Below are positions 1 to 9,994 of a stretch of DNA of 64,000 nucleotides, one piece after another (the first letter of the stretch is position 1; the number at the start of each line of letters is the position of its first letter). A program made the position numbers and the translations under genes. Source of the DNA: Trichomonas vaginalis G3 (lineage: Eukaryota; Parabasalia; Trichomonadida; Trichomonadidae); the NCBI RefSeq assembly GCF_026262505.1, contig NC_067206.1, forward strand, positions 32,255,896 through 32,319,895. Direction: 5' to 3'. A model generated the notes under the pieces. It worked only from the letters and a program-made list of their open reading frames with translations. It did not search any database and had not been told where the DNA came from.

Positions 1-1
1 A

Positions 2-733
2 TGCATTACACCAGGATACGGTTTAATTGAAGAATCAGTTAAAGCAATACCACGTTTATTCAGTAAGGAAGATCCATTCATGATTCCAGCTCAACATATT
101 GACGTTCGTTCACTAAATGGAGGTTGCATCACTCCTGAAGGTATCAGCTCAGATTTCTCATACGCTCTTCATAATGTTACAGATGTTGTGTTAACATTTC
201 CGAAGAATGCAATGCAAAGAACGGTTTTAGAAAATCCAATGCTTCGAGGTCTTCAGGTCACTATAGATTCCAGAAACTTCCCCGATCAAGCGATGACCAC
301 AGTGGGCGACATATTCTTTACACGTATGCTTCAAGCTTCTGATTTAGATGGAGTGAATGAATGCACGGAAGAATACGAGGACTCATTAACTAGACCACTG
401 AATGATGATAATGGCACGCCATTAGCTAGAACATGGAAAGACCAAACTTCATTCTTATGCACTATTCCAGTTCAACGTGATGGAGCGGGTATATTCTTTG
501 ATGGATTAGAAACTTTCAACTCACAAGTTACAGTACAAGTGAAAGCTTATCCAATCATTCAGGGTGAAAATGACACTTACTGTTCAAAGGTGACAAATCC
601 TCCTCAGGTTTGGTTTACTAGGACTACATATTGGACATGGACACCGGATGAAGGTTTGAAATATCATTCAACAGGTACACCACCACAGTATAGAAGTTCA
701 TATGATGAAATATTGATGAATAGAAATGTTTAA
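2..733 (+). CDS. Major capsid protein (double jelly-roll type), C-terminal part, Maverick A
   Basis: The reading frame is open from the window edge to the stop at 733, so only the C-terminal part of the gene is visible (about 243 residues). It resembles the C-terminal half of the complete capsid protein at 58267-59877 and the capsid locus at 31290-32882 in length, position before the next gene, and general pattern (a Pro/Gly-rich beta protein with many Tyr, Trp and Asn near the end). In Polintons this protein forms the hexon-like capsomer. The packaging ATPase follows 24 bases downstream, which is the expected neighbour. The identification is by comparison with the other copies in the window, so it is an inference of moderate strength. 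Confidence 0.68.
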   Translation, partial: CITPGYGLIEESVKAIPRLFSKEDPFMIPAQHIDVRSLNGGCITPEGISSDFSYALHNVTDVVLTFPKNAMQRTVLENPMLRGLQVTIDSRNFPDQAMTTVGDIFFTRMLQASDLDGVNECTEEYEDSLTRPLNDDNGTPLARTWKDQTSFLCTIPVQRDGAGIFFDGLETFNSQVTVQVKAYPIIQGENDTYCSKVTNPPQVWFTRTTYWTWTPDEGLKYHSTGTPPQYRSSYDEILMNRNV

Positions 734-757
734 AATTATAAATTTATTTTTGATTAA

Positions 758-1569
758 ATGGATTTCAATTCTGAAGAATTAACAGATGTATATAATACCT
801 ACATAGATGATATGATTAATGAAGCATTGAGTGATAATAGAAATGCTCTATCTAAGGAAAAATTAATGAAAATTCCATATTCTGAATTACTTAAATTCAA
901 TCACTGCAGCAATTGGTAAACAGAATAAAGGTAAAACATTAACGATATTAAAACAAATTATCATTATTGCTAACACTTCACCCCATTCACATGTGTTAAT
1001 TTATATCAACCGTTCAGGTTCACCTTCAGATGATACATTTGAATCTTTAAAGCATTTAATCAAAATTCCAATTATTTATTTATCACAAGAAGAAGCAGAA
1101 GATTATTTAAAAAACTTTTTAATGTATAAAGAATTATATAATACAATCAAGAAGCAAGGATTAGAGGATAAAATTTAATAAACAAAGGGATGAATTATTT
1201 GAAACACTTTCTATTTCAAATTTTGATAGAGAATTTTTGCATTCACTAATTTTTCTAGATGATGCCGTGAAATCAAAACTAATAACTAATGAGAAATCAT
1301 ATTTTAATCAATTATTAACTCAATGTCGACACATTCAGTGTTCATTCTTCATGGCTGTTCAATACTTCAAAGCATTAAGCACAAACATTAAATCAAATCT
1401 ATCAACACTTTTCATTTTCAGTGGGTTTAGTCGTCAACAGTTGAACGTTATGCTTTATCAAGTGAATTTACCAATGAGCATTAATGAACTTTGCACACAA
1501 TATCAGCAATTAGGTGAACATGGAAAAATAATAGTTGATTTAAATAAAGGTTCCATTAAATTTGATTAA
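758..1569 (+). pseudogene. DNA-packaging ATPase (FtsK/HerA type), Maverick A, decayed
   Basis: This locus has the position and content of the Polinton genome-packaging ATPase. A Walker A-like stretch (GKQNKGKT) lies near 910-935, a hydrophobic strand and Ser-Pro segment follow, and the C-terminal part contains a conserved-looking FSGFSRQQ segment near 1420-1440. The equivalent segment in the ATPase of Maverick B reads FQGFSRYD. The gene begins 24 bases after the capsid stop, preceded by a T-rich tract. It looks broken in about three or four places. Family knowledge: this ATPase pumps DNA into capsids made of double jelly-roll proteins. Confidence 0.72.
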
Positions 1570-1608
1570 CTTTTTATAATTAATTTTTATTTTTATTTAT
1601 AATTAAAC

Positions 1609-2548
1609 ATGACAGAAATAGCAAATCTTCTACAGGTTCCATTAAAACAAGGGACAAAAAAAGGGTGCATATAATAGAAACTATGAAAGTTCCAGACGAA
1701 TGAAAGAATTAGTCCACATTGTTGCCGGTCTTCAAAGGATGTTAAACAAATGAGAAACGTTTTAACATTACCAGAAGCTCAAGCATATGCCAAAGTCATG
1801 GACCAAATTGGGAAGCACATGAAGCAGACATTACAGGACCAAATGGAAAGCCTGATGGTATAAATGAAGTTTTCGTTACTGATGGTCAAGGAAATATTAA
1901 AGTCATAAATGGGTATAAATTAACAATGACGGATTATCCTAAACGTAAAGCATATAATGAATGTTATCCTATGCAATTTGATGAAAATGGAAAAGCTGTT
2001 AACAATACATTGGAGAAGGTGAAAATGGTCCAATGTATTCATACCATCTTATTCCATATTCTTATTTCAATGAAGAATTAAATGCTGTTGAAGAGGGACC
2101 GGATGGATTACCACGATATGTTAATCAGTTTGATGGTCAATATGCAAATTTGAGACCTGAAATTCCAGCTAAGAAATTCTTTAAAGTTGCTTTATTCGAT
2201 CCAGTGTTCAATGAACAGAAAGAAGCAATGAAAGCAGAATTTAAAACCAATTCAAGTGGCAAGAATTTCTTCATCTTCACTTTCAGAAGCGTTCAAGGAA
2301 TTGATAAAGAAACCACTTTATTCTCAACAAGGTTATAACTTTGATTTAATTAAAGAAAGTGATAGACGTAAATTAGAAAAATCAGATATTTTAAGAATGC
2401 ATGTAATGAAATGATTAAAGATATTGTAAATGATAAAATAAGACTGGAAGAAACTCAAAGCAATATCAATAACATAATTGGTGCAGTTACAAAGAAAGTA
2501 TAAGCAAACAAGGATGAACCTTGGGATATTACCGTAACAACTAAATAA
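1609..2548 (+). pseudogene. Unrecognised structural-module gene, Maverick A, decayed
   Basis: I do not recognise this gene. The start at 1609 follows a T-rich tract typical of the element's genes, and the locus runs to about 2548. Visible parts are a hydrophilic segment with Tyr, Pro and Asn, then an Asp/Glu-rich helical C-terminal segment with many Ile and Asn. It looks broken in about four places. It sits between the ATPase and two small conserved ORFs, in the capsid half of the element, so a virion role is plausible but not shown. Confidence 0.45.
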
Positions 2549-2587
2549 AACTTTTAAATATATTTTTCTTTTTTTATTCAATTATAA

Positions 2588-2923
2588 ATGAGAAGACGTT
2601 TCACTAGTCAAAAGAACACTAACGCAAAAGCAGAGATTACGGTTGGTTATAACGTAAATGATGATAAATCACGAATTATTCAAAATGTTAAAGTTAATGT
2701 TAGTCCTGAATTAACAAGGTCAGCAACTCAACCAAATTTATTAACTCGTGACTTACCGAAAAAGGAGGAGGAAAATAAAGAAGATGGAGACCCAATCATT
2801 TTATCTGAACCCGGTAAAGAACCTGTTGAAATTCCCACTTATCCAACATACCCCCCACCTCTTTCATCAAACATCGAGAACCAGGAATCTACGATTCCAG
2901 TCGCAATGCGCCATATAAAATAG
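2588..2923 (+). CDS. Small Pro-rich structural-module protein, Maverick A (111 aa)
   Basis: The protein has a basic N-terminus (MRRRFTSQKN), a middle of alternating polar residues, an acidic stretch (KKEEENKEDGD) and a Pro-rich tail (PTYPTYPPPL). A protein of the same type, with basic start, Val-rich middle and acidic/Pro segment, begins at 60209 in Maverick C and at about 13917 in Maverick B. In all three elements it is followed immediately by a small protein with a Cys-Cys-Gly motif. The conserved order suggests a paired function, possibly in the virion. The start is supported by a T-rich tract and TATAA just before the ATG. Function is unknown. Confidence 0.6.
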   Translation: MRRRFTSQKNTNAKAEITVGYNVNDDKSRIIQNVKVNVSPELTRSATQPNLLTRDLPKKEEENKEDGDPIILSEPGKEPVEIPTYPTYPPPLSSNIENQESTIPVAMRHIK

Positions 2924-2940
2924 ACATTAATTCAGAATTA

Positions 2941-3297
2941 ATGAAAATTTACCGTGATATAATAATTAATAATTATGATTCAATAATAAATTTAATTGAT
3001 CAATCCGGTTTAATTATTTTACCTTATGAATCATTAATTCACATTATTGCCATTCTTTGTGATGTTCAAGATTCAGACGTTAAGATTCAATTTTTCATAG
3101 ATGATGAGGTTTCATGCTGCGGAACAGTTGCAAAAATAAATCCTATAAAGGATATTAGCACAATTAAGATATCAAAGAACGGAACAACAACTGAACTTCA
3201 TTTAACATATAATGATATTTATAATAAAATAGTTGATGAATATAAAATATCACTTGAAAAATTCTTTGTTAAGGCCTATTTAATATTCAAGCATTAA
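2941..3297 (+). CDS. Conserved small protein with CCG motif, Maverick A (118 aa)
   Basis: This small acidic-to-neutral protein carries the motif DDEVSCCGTVAKI near residue 56. The counterparts at 14256-14459 (motif IECCGQTPLFMKI) and 60580-60789 (motif IACCGVSYNVI) share the Cys-Cys-Gly core, and all lie just after the Pro-rich protein. The C-terminal part is predicted helical (KIVDEYKISLEKFF). The reading frame is whole and starts at an ATG. No known family is recognised. The repeated context in three Mavericks supports a real gene. Confidence 0.6.
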   Translation: MKIYRDIIINNYDSIINLIDQSGLIILPYESLIHIIAILCDVQDSDVKIQFFIDDEVSCCGTVAKINPIKDISTIKISKNGTTTELHLTYNDIYNKIVDEYKISLEKFFVKAYLIFKH

Positions 3298-3299
3298 CA

Positions 3300-3637
3300 T
3301 TATCGAATAATATCCTTTGAATCATAATCAATAATAATTGACCTTTCACCAGTTTCTATCGTTTGTTTTATTTCTTTTTGTTCCCCACTATCTGGATCAG
3401 TTATTGTAATTGTTTTTGTTATAGTATCAGCTTTATCTTTAACTTCAATCTTTTTTCCATCAGGATATTTAAACCAAAATTCCAAAAATTCGATATTGTC
3501 AATCTGTTCATATTTTAATCTATCAATTACATTTTAATACCATCTGAAAATCTTATGAAATGGTCATTATATGGGTTTGATTGAACTAAATTTGAATGAA
3601 GTGAAATATAACCGTTGATGAATATGACTCGACTCAT
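3300..3637 (-). pseudogene. Small minus-strand gene, Maverick A, decayed
   Basis: A minus-strand coding stretch begins near 3637 and ends at 3300, tail to tail with the CCG-motif gene. The readable part has alternating charged strands (KKIEVKDKADTITKTITI) typical of a small beta-rich protein. In Mavericks B and C a minus-strand gene also abuts the small conserved genes (14452-14763 and 59771-60190), so this may be the same slot, although sequence similarity is not evident to the eye. It looks broken about once or twice. Confidence 0.4.
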
Positions 3638-3774
3638 ATTTTCTGAAAACACTAAAATTATAACATGAATGAATTTCTTATTCGTTGAATTTATGAATTC
3701 TTGAGGTAATCTTATCCTAGTTTTATTTTATCACTGGAAAATAACGCTTTACCATATTTTTAATCGTAATAAAA

Positions 3775-4486
3775 ATGTCAATTATCAAATTTATTTCGAA
3801 TAATAGTTGTGAATTAAATTTAACAGTTAGCGGAATTTATAATGTTACTCTCGTTTCTGTGAGTGGTAAATTTAATCCCATTCTTTTAGACCCTTCAGAT
3901 TATATATCATTTATTAAAGATGACCATTGAAAAAACGTATGATATGTATATAAATAATGTGATAGCGAAATGGGATATTAACATGATTTTAAGTTATTTA
4001 AATGAATCATTTATCGTATGGTATGAAGAAAATTTTAAATCAAAACCTGATAAACTTTTTGAACTTGATGAAATAAATAACCTTATTAAATTTCCGCTGA
4101 AAATTAAATTTTGTACTCCTCATTTTCGTTCATTGTTGGGGATATTAAATTTTGAAAAAGATGTTGGGGATGTTTTGTATTCTGACACTGGTTTCCAATT
4201 TCATTTTAATCAAATGTGATAAAGTTAATACCCCAATGAGATTTTCACATCAAACATTAGACCCTAACTCTTACCCATCAATACAAACATTTTATCCATC
4301 AACTTAAACACATTTTCTTTATCATATCCGTTTCAATTATCCGGGAATTCATTTATTCTTCATTCAAAAGATTTATCAAATATTAAATTTAGAGTAACTG
4401 ACCTATTTGATTGTGATTTAGAATTCATGAATGAAATATTATGGCAATTTCAAATAGAAAAAATAGGTGATGAGATAACGGATTAA
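3775..4486 (+). pseudogene. Penton-like minor capsid candidate, Maverick A, decayed
   Basis: The start at 3775 follows a T-rich tract. The N-terminal part (SIIKFISNNSCELNLTVSG) and later strand-rich segments (KFCTPHFRSLLGILNF) have the feel of the single jelly-roll protein candidates at 60796-61618 in Maverick C and 14724-15488 in Maverick B. All three lie between the CCG-motif gene and the next module. Polintons carry a single jelly-roll penton protein, so this slot is the best candidate, but the assignment is an inference from context. The locus looks broken in about three places. Confidence 0.38.
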
Positions 4487-4510
4487 ATATTTATTTTTAA
4501 ATCATAATAA

Positions 4511-6137
4511 ATGATTAAACAACAGCAACCACAACAACTTAAGGCACAAAGCACCCAGGTCCCTCAGACCATTACATACGCCATATATGCATATAATTCA
4601 AAGACGGCAGAACAAACGCAAAGGTTGAAATATGGAGATTTGGAGATAGTATTGAAAAATGACCATTTCGAATTCGTTTGCAAAGGTGGTGCAGTGATAT
4701 CAAATATAAAAGAAATTTTATTTATGAATTCAAAAATTAAAGGAATAACGGATGATATAACATCAATTCCACCAGAAGAACAGAGATATTACGCATTAAA
4801 TGCATTTCCTAAAGTTTTGAAGATTGGAAGATTTAATTTAAATGAGGAATTCATAAAAGGTTTCCTAAATGACATAATGGAGAAAGCAGATAAGGAATAT
4901 GTGGATAGTGAGTTAAAGAAGAGGACAGATAAGGAATATGTGGATGAAAAAGATAATGAAATTAAAGAAATGGTTGAATGGTATCATGAATGGACATCAA
5001 AGATTTTAAAAACTAAAGCTGATACAGGATGGGTTTCAGGATGTTTAGACCTTAAAGCGGATAAAACATATGTTAACGATGAGTTAGAGAAGAAAGCAGA
5101 TAAGGAATATGTTAACGAAATATACCAAAGTTTGATAGGAACAAAAAATATTGAAACTATTGTTGGCGACTTTTCTGTCAATGAAGAAAATAAATATTTT
5201 AGATGGCAGTTTGTACACTCCTTAAAAAATGGTATACGGTGAAACTCATTCCGAAAAATAACAATGAAATGTATGTAAGTTATAAAAAGAATGATGGCAC
5301 ACAAGTTAAAGTTCCATTAGACAACAACTGCTACTTAAACTTATATGGAGACGAACAAAAGAAATATTTAAGAGTTTATGAAATGGCAGATATGACATTG
5401 CCTGACCCAGCTCCAGCACCATATTATTATGACTATGGAGATGATGTCAGAACACCACATGTAGATGAACAAAAGTTAACATTATATTTAGATTATTATA
5501 GATATAAAAGATATAATGCAATAGAAAAAACGAGAATAGTATATTATTATACAGATGACAGAAATAAATATTATAGTCAAGATTTTACCTACCCTGAAAA
5601 CATAAGATTATATTATAAAAAATATTCTGACACAAACCAGAAGAAACCTGAAATAGTTACACTATATTTTAAGTTCAAAAGAGACAATCCTATAATATCT
5701 CATATGTTTGATTTAATGAACCCAGTAGGTTCTATTTATACATCTATGGATGCAAGAGGTCCTCAAGTAATGTTTGGTGTTGGTGCATGGGAACAAATAG
5801 TTGACAGGTTTTTGTATTGTGCAAACTCTTCAAAGGAAACAGGGGAAGTAAAACGATTTCAGGTGAAAATTTACCTGCACATAGTCACTACATAGATTTA
5901 AGCACATCTCAAGCAGGTTGGCATAAGCATAGATATTGGGATTGGTCAGGAATGACAAAAGGTAAAGGATATGATGTTAAAGACGACGTTAAGTTTGCCA
6001 TAAATTGTTACTGGAGTGACACTCAGGGAGAAGGAAACCATACACATTTCGTTTCAGGATATACACAAACAACGGGACAAAGTAAAGAATACATGCCACC
6101 ATTTATGACTGTATTCGCATGGTATAGAGTTCAATGA
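4511..6137 (+). pseudogene. Fibre-like protein with phage tail-collar C-terminus, Maverick A, decayed
   Basis: The N-terminal region (ITYAIYAYNSKTAEQTQRLK) is related in pattern to the N-terminus of the fibre gene at 15506 in Maverick B. The middle holds repeated helical heptad-like units of the form ADKEYVDSELKKR at 4885-5120. The C-terminal part begins with NPVGSIYTSMDARGPQVMFG near 5720, has a G-x-W, a D-RFLYCA stretch and His-rich HSHYI / NHTHF pairs, and ends YMPPFMTVFAWYRVQ. This is the layout of phage tail-collar/receptor-binding fibre tips. The locus looks broken in about three places. It suggests that these elements encode a surface fibre for attachment. Confidence 0.7.
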
Positions 6138-6231
6138 ACACACTTAACCCAAAGGGTTTAGGCTTACCGAATGAACTAAATATATTTTATGTCTGTAATT
6201 AATTAGGTAATGAAGTAATGGATGAACTACA

Positions 6232-6282
6232 GAAAAGAAGTTAAAAGCTTGGGGTCGTTTTGTACAAAAATATTGTGAGTAA
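6232..6282 (+). pseudogene. Relic of a KilA-N-type gene 3' end
   Basis: Seventeen codons reading EKKLKAWGRFVQKYCE and a stop match, with one residue changed, the end of the KilA-N-type locus at 21451-21966 in Maverick B. No other part of that gene is seen in Maverick A at this place. The relic lies between the fibre gene and the repeat block, so A seems to have lost or exchanged the segment that in B carries integrase and KilA-N genes. Confidence 0.6.
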
Positions 6283-6288
6283 ATGATT

Positions 6289-6606
6289 TAGGTTATTCAA
6301 TAATTAATTATTTTTGAAGAACTGAAGGGGTCACCAGGTCATTTCACTTCTCTGAAAAAATGTGACAACATGACATTTTGACAACATCACAGGAGGAAGG
6401 CAGTTATGACTTATTTTTGAAGAACTGAAGGGGTCACCAGGTCACCAGGTCATTTAACTTCTCTGAAAAAATGTGACAACATGACATTTTGACAACATCA
6501 CAGGAGGAAGGCAGTTATGACTTATTTTTGAAGAACTGAAGGGGTCACCAGGTCATTTAACTTCTCTGAAAAAATGTGACAACATGACATTTTGACAACA
6601 TCACAG
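6289..6606 (+). repeat. Tandem repeat block upstream of primase-helicase (about 3 copies)
   Basis: About three copies of a unit of roughly 105 bp run in plus orientation. Each contains GAAGAACTGAAGGGG, one or two TCACCAGG octamers, TTCTCTGAAAAAATG and GACAACATGACATTTTGAC. The octamer count per copy is 1, 2, 1. The same unit occurs in inverted orientation at 9017-9500 on the other side of the primase-helicase gene, and a diverged single copy lies at 54710-54793 in Maverick C. Start and end are judged by eye. Confidence 0.9.
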
Positions 6607-6673
6607 AAAATTTGATGCAGTCCAAAAATAAAGTTAGTTTTAAAATTATTTTTATTTTTTTATTCCTATATAA

Positions 6674-8986
6674 ATGACAGCAACAAACAACAACAGCAAC
6701 TTTATCGTTTCTGATGAAAAAGTTATTGATTCATTAGTTGCGGAATTAGTTGTGGCAGAAACTAAAACCCTCAACGAAAGAATTGGTGAAAACATGATTG
6801 ATTTACATAACTACCTCAAACATGATGGAGGAAGAGGAAGGAAAACTGGTACAGCTTTATTAGTAAATAAAATTTCAAATTTAACGATTATAGATGTTGA
6901 TATCAATAAATCGTACAATGATGAACTTAAAGAAACAGTTAGAAAAGACATTTTATCAAAACTTTCGGATAAAGATGTTATCGTTAAAACCGCATCAGGA
7001 GGTCTTCACATTTATTGCAACACTAATTTCTTCTATGCAGTTTCGAACAGAATGATTAAATGTTATTCCTGCAATGATTATGATATTGACATAATGACTT
7101 CTATGGATGATTCAAAACGTTCTTTAGTGGTTATGGCTGATTCAAGAGTTCGAAAGAATGCAACAGAACCAATCAATACATACTCATTCATTCGTGGAAG
7201 TTATGATTCAACATTAACCAGAACAGTAAACGATATATTAAATGATTTGAATATTAAGGTAAGAGTTGAACCGAAGAACGAAGAAATAAAGACTATCATG
7301 AATGAAAACAAAGATGTAAACATTGACGATAAATTTGCCCAGAGCATAGTCGATGGCATCTGTGATTTTGAAGTACATAATGATGGTGGAAACATGAATT
7401 TAGAAAAAGAAGTTACATTATTCACACTGTTTCAAGCTATTAATTCGTTACCAGATCATTTAATTAATGAAGCATACGATAACGTTTATAACTTCTGCAG
7501 CTTAACAGAAAATGCAAAAAGTAATTTTGAAAAAGCACGTGATAGATATGCACATTTAATGACTTCTCCATTTGTTTTGGTGAAGATTCTAAAACTTTAT
7601 CAAAAGGAATATTATGATGAATATGTTTTACCTTTATTACGTAAGCCAAAAATAACATTTGATATCAAACTTGATGACTCGTTTTTGATAACAGATATTA
7701 GACGCAAGGCTGAAAATCATCAGTATAAAAACAGTTCTGAAGTAATTGAGGATTTATCACGTGTAATTCGTTTTGTAGATTGTGGAAACAAATATTTCAT
7801 TCAGAAAGATTACAACATACACGACAAAATGAATCAAATATCATTCGTTCTTCAATCAAACATGAAAGAGTCACTTAAAATGATTAAATTATTTAATGAA
7901 GAAGGTAAAACAATAACAGCATGGGATGTACTATTAAATCAATTATCCTCATTAACCGTTAAGGGTGTTTGCTTTAAATCTGATTCCCCAGATGTTTTCT
8001 CAACGTTTCAAGGTTATAAATACAACATTCTCGAAAAGCCTGATTACTCAAAAATTGAGATGTTTATGGATTTCATTAAAGAAGCCATTTGTGATAATAA
8101 CGATGAAGTGTATAAATACCTTCTCAGCTGGATTGCATCAATGATTCAACATCCTGGAATCAAGAATGAAACAGCAATTATTTTGAAAGGACTTCAGGGA
8201 ACAGGTAAAAACAGATTTACAGATATTATTTCTGAACTTCTCGCTGGTTATTCATGTAAAAACATTACTGAAATAAGTGAGCTAACGGGTAATTTCAACT
8301 CAGTAGTTGAAAATAAAATGTTTCTTGTACTTAATGAACTCAAGAATGTAGGTGAAGACAGACTCGCAAACTTCAACGCTTTGAAATCAATTATAACAGA
8401 TAATGAGATTAGAATTAATGAAAAGAATCAACCCAGAAGAACTGCTCAGAATGTTGCAAACTTCATTTTCGTAACTAACAACGTCTACCCTGTCAAAATT
8501 GAAGTTGGAGACAGAAGATACGTAGTTTTAAGAGTTAATGGTAAATTCAAGGGTCAATTTGATTACTTCAAGAATTTAATGGATTCATGCACAAAGGAAT
8601 TTTATGATAACCTTTTAACATATTTTATGCAATATGACCTTTCATCATTTAATGTACGAATCATTCCGATGACTGAAGCCAAACAAGATTTAATCGAGTT
8701 ATCAACAAATCCTTTAGATGAATGGATAAATACACATTATGATGAATTATGTGCAGGTATGACGTGTAAAAATGCTCTATTCTGCAAACCATCAGACATG
8801 AAAGACAAAAACTTTCAAATGAGCATTAAGGATAAATGTGAAAGGAAACAAAGAAAAATAGATGGTAAACAAACATGGTATTATGTTTTGAAAGAAGAAA
8901 TGAAAGGATTATATAAACAAATTGAACCAAACGATAATGAGGAATCATTTACTGACGATGAAATACCTGTGAATGAAGCTTTATAA
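6674..8986 (+). CDS. Primase-helicase: AEP-like primase plus D5/SF3 helicase, Maverick A (770 aa)
   Basis: The reading frame is whole and starts after a long T-rich tract and TATAA. Residues about 60-150 show the features of an archaeo-eukaryotic primase-polymerase domain: a hydrophobic strand ending in VDIN, then VIVKTASGGLHIYC. The middle (about 330-470) resembles the D5-N region. Residues about 480-640 form an SF3 helicase: Walker A in LKGLQGTGKNRF, Walker B-like strand MFLVLNELKN, and motif C-like NFIFVTNN followed by the Arg-rich GDRRYVVLRV. This type of protein unwinds and primes DNA at replication forks of NCLDV viruses and virophages. A decayed relative lies at 61649-62883 in Maverick C. 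The gene is flanked by inverted repeat blocks. Confidence 0.88.
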   Translation: MTATNNNSNFIVSDEKVIDSLVAELVVAETKTLNERIGENMIDLHNYLKHDGGRGRKTGTALLVNKISNLTIIDVDINKSYNDELKETVRKDILSKLSDKDVIVKTASGGLHIYCNTNFFYAVSNRMIKCYSCNDYDIDIMTSMDDSKRSLVVMADSRVRKNATEPINTYSFIRGSYDSTLTRTVNDILNDLNIKVRVEPKNEEIKTIMNENKDVNIDDKFAQSIVDGICDFEVHNDGGNMNLEKEVTLFTLFQAINSLPDHLINEAYDNVYNFCSLTENAKSNFEKARDRYAHLMTSPFVLVKILKLYQKEYYDEYVLPLLRKPKITFDIKLDDSFLITDIRRKAENHQYKNSSEVIEDLSRVIRFVDCGNKYFIQKDYNIHDKMNQISFVLQSNMKESLKMIKLFNEEGKTITAWDVLLNQLSSLTVKGVCFKSDSPDVFSTFQGYKYNILEKPDYSKIEMFMDFIKEAICDNNDEVYKYLLSWIASMIQHPGIKNETAIILKGLQGTGKNRFTDIISELLAGYSCKNITEISELTGNFNSVVENKMFLVLNELKNVGEDRLANFNALKSIITDNEIRINEKNQPRRTAQNVANFIFVTNNVYPVKIEVGDRRYVVLRVNGKFKGQFDYFKNLMDSCTKEFYDNLLTYFMQYDLSSFNVRIIPMTEAKQDLIELSTNPLDEWINTHYDELCAGMTCKNALFCKPSDMKDKNFQMSIKDKCERKQRKIDGKQTWYYVLKEEMKGLYKQIEPNDNEESFTDDEIPVNEAL

Positions 8987-9016
8987 AGTATGATTTGAAT
9001 TTATTTTTGCATTAAT

Positions 9017-9500
9017 CCTGTGATGTTGTCAAAATGTCATGTTGTCACATTTTTTCAGAGAAGTTAAATGACCTGGTGACCTGGTGACCCCTTCAGTTCT
9101 TCAAAAATAATTAATTATTGAATAACCATGATGTTGTCAAAATGTCATGTTGTCACATTTTTTCAGAGAAGTTAAATGACCTGGTGACCTGGTGACCTGG
9201 TGACCCCTTCAGTTCTTCAAAAATAATTAATTATTGAATAACCCATGATGTTGTCAAAATGTCATGTTGTCACATTTTTTCAGAGAAGTTAAATGACCTG
9301 GTGACCTGGTGACCCCTTCAGTTCTTCAAAAATAATTAATTATTGAATAACCCATGATGTTGTCAAAATGTCATGTTGTCACATTTTTTCAGAGAAGTTA
9401 AATGACCTGGTGACCTGGTGACCTGGTGACCCCTTCAGTTCTTCAAAAATAATTAATTATTGAATAACCCATGATGTTGTCAAAATGTCATGTTATCACA
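9017..9500 (-). repeat. Tandem repeat block downstream of primase-helicase (about 4.3 copies, inverted)
   Basis: This is the same unit as at 6289-6606 but in reverse orientation, in four full copies and a fifth partial one that ends at about 9500. Period is about 110-116 bp because the octamer ACCTGGTG is present 2, 3, 2 and 3 times in successive copies. That alternation suggests that a two-unit block was duplicated. Together with the upstream block it forms a large imperfect inverted repeat around the primase-helicase gene. Confidence 0.92.
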
Positions 9501-9542
9501 AACTTTAGAACGGCATAATTTAAATTTTTATTTTTATCATAA

Positions 9543-9707
9543 ATGAATACCCCACAAGCTCAAAATTTACCACGAATCATAACAAGGGAGGAAATGATAA
9601 AAATGATGCAAGAACATGTTAAAAATAACAAACCACTAAAATTGAGAAAATGCGGTTATGCAGTAATGATGGAAAGAGAGATGTTGTCAAAGAGGAATAA
9701 AAATTAA
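9543..9707 (+). CDS. Small basic protein, Maverick A (54 aa)
   Basis: A short open frame with an ATG preceded by a T-rich tract and ATCATAA, the same arrangement as at the larger genes of this element. The product is basic and helical in its second half (EEMIKMMQEHVKNNK, then KLRKCGY), without a membrane segment. It is too short for a family call. It lies between the inverted repeat block and the minus-strand integrase region. Confidence 0.4.
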   Translation: MNTPQAQNLPRIITREEMIKMMQEHVKNNKPLKLRKCGYAVMMEREMLSKRNKN

Positions 9708-9803
9708 ATTTGGATTGAGTTTAAAAATTCATCTTTATTAAATTCATCTCTTCCAATCAATTTATTTATTCTATTAAATTCTTTTATTTTTGCTTCACTC
9801 AGT

Positions 9804-9974
9804 TTAATGATTGAACGATAAGTTTCTAATTTTTCGATTATTTCTTTCCTCTTTATCGTTTTCAACCCCACCGCATTGCGACTTCTTTTTGTAATAGCAT
9901 ATTTTTGATTTAATTCTGTTTAGTTTCTTTTTATATTCATTGTCTGGACTCTTGACTGCTTTGTTGTCACTCAT
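9804..9974 (-). CDS. Small lysine-rich ORF, Maverick A (56 aa)
   Basis: A minus-strand ORF starting at 9974 with an ATG. The product is strongly basic (EYKKKLNRIKSKICYYKKK) and may be the N-terminal remnant of a DNA-binding protein. The 3' end is followed by more minus-strand AT-rich sequence without a clear frame. It lies just beyond the 3' end of the integrase region. Whether it is expressed is unknown. Confidence 0.3.
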   Translation of the reverse strand: MSDNKAVKSPDNEYKKKLNRIKSKICYYKKKSQCGGVENDKEERNNRKIRNLSFNH

Positions 9975-9994
9975 TTCTTACGAAATAAAAAAAA

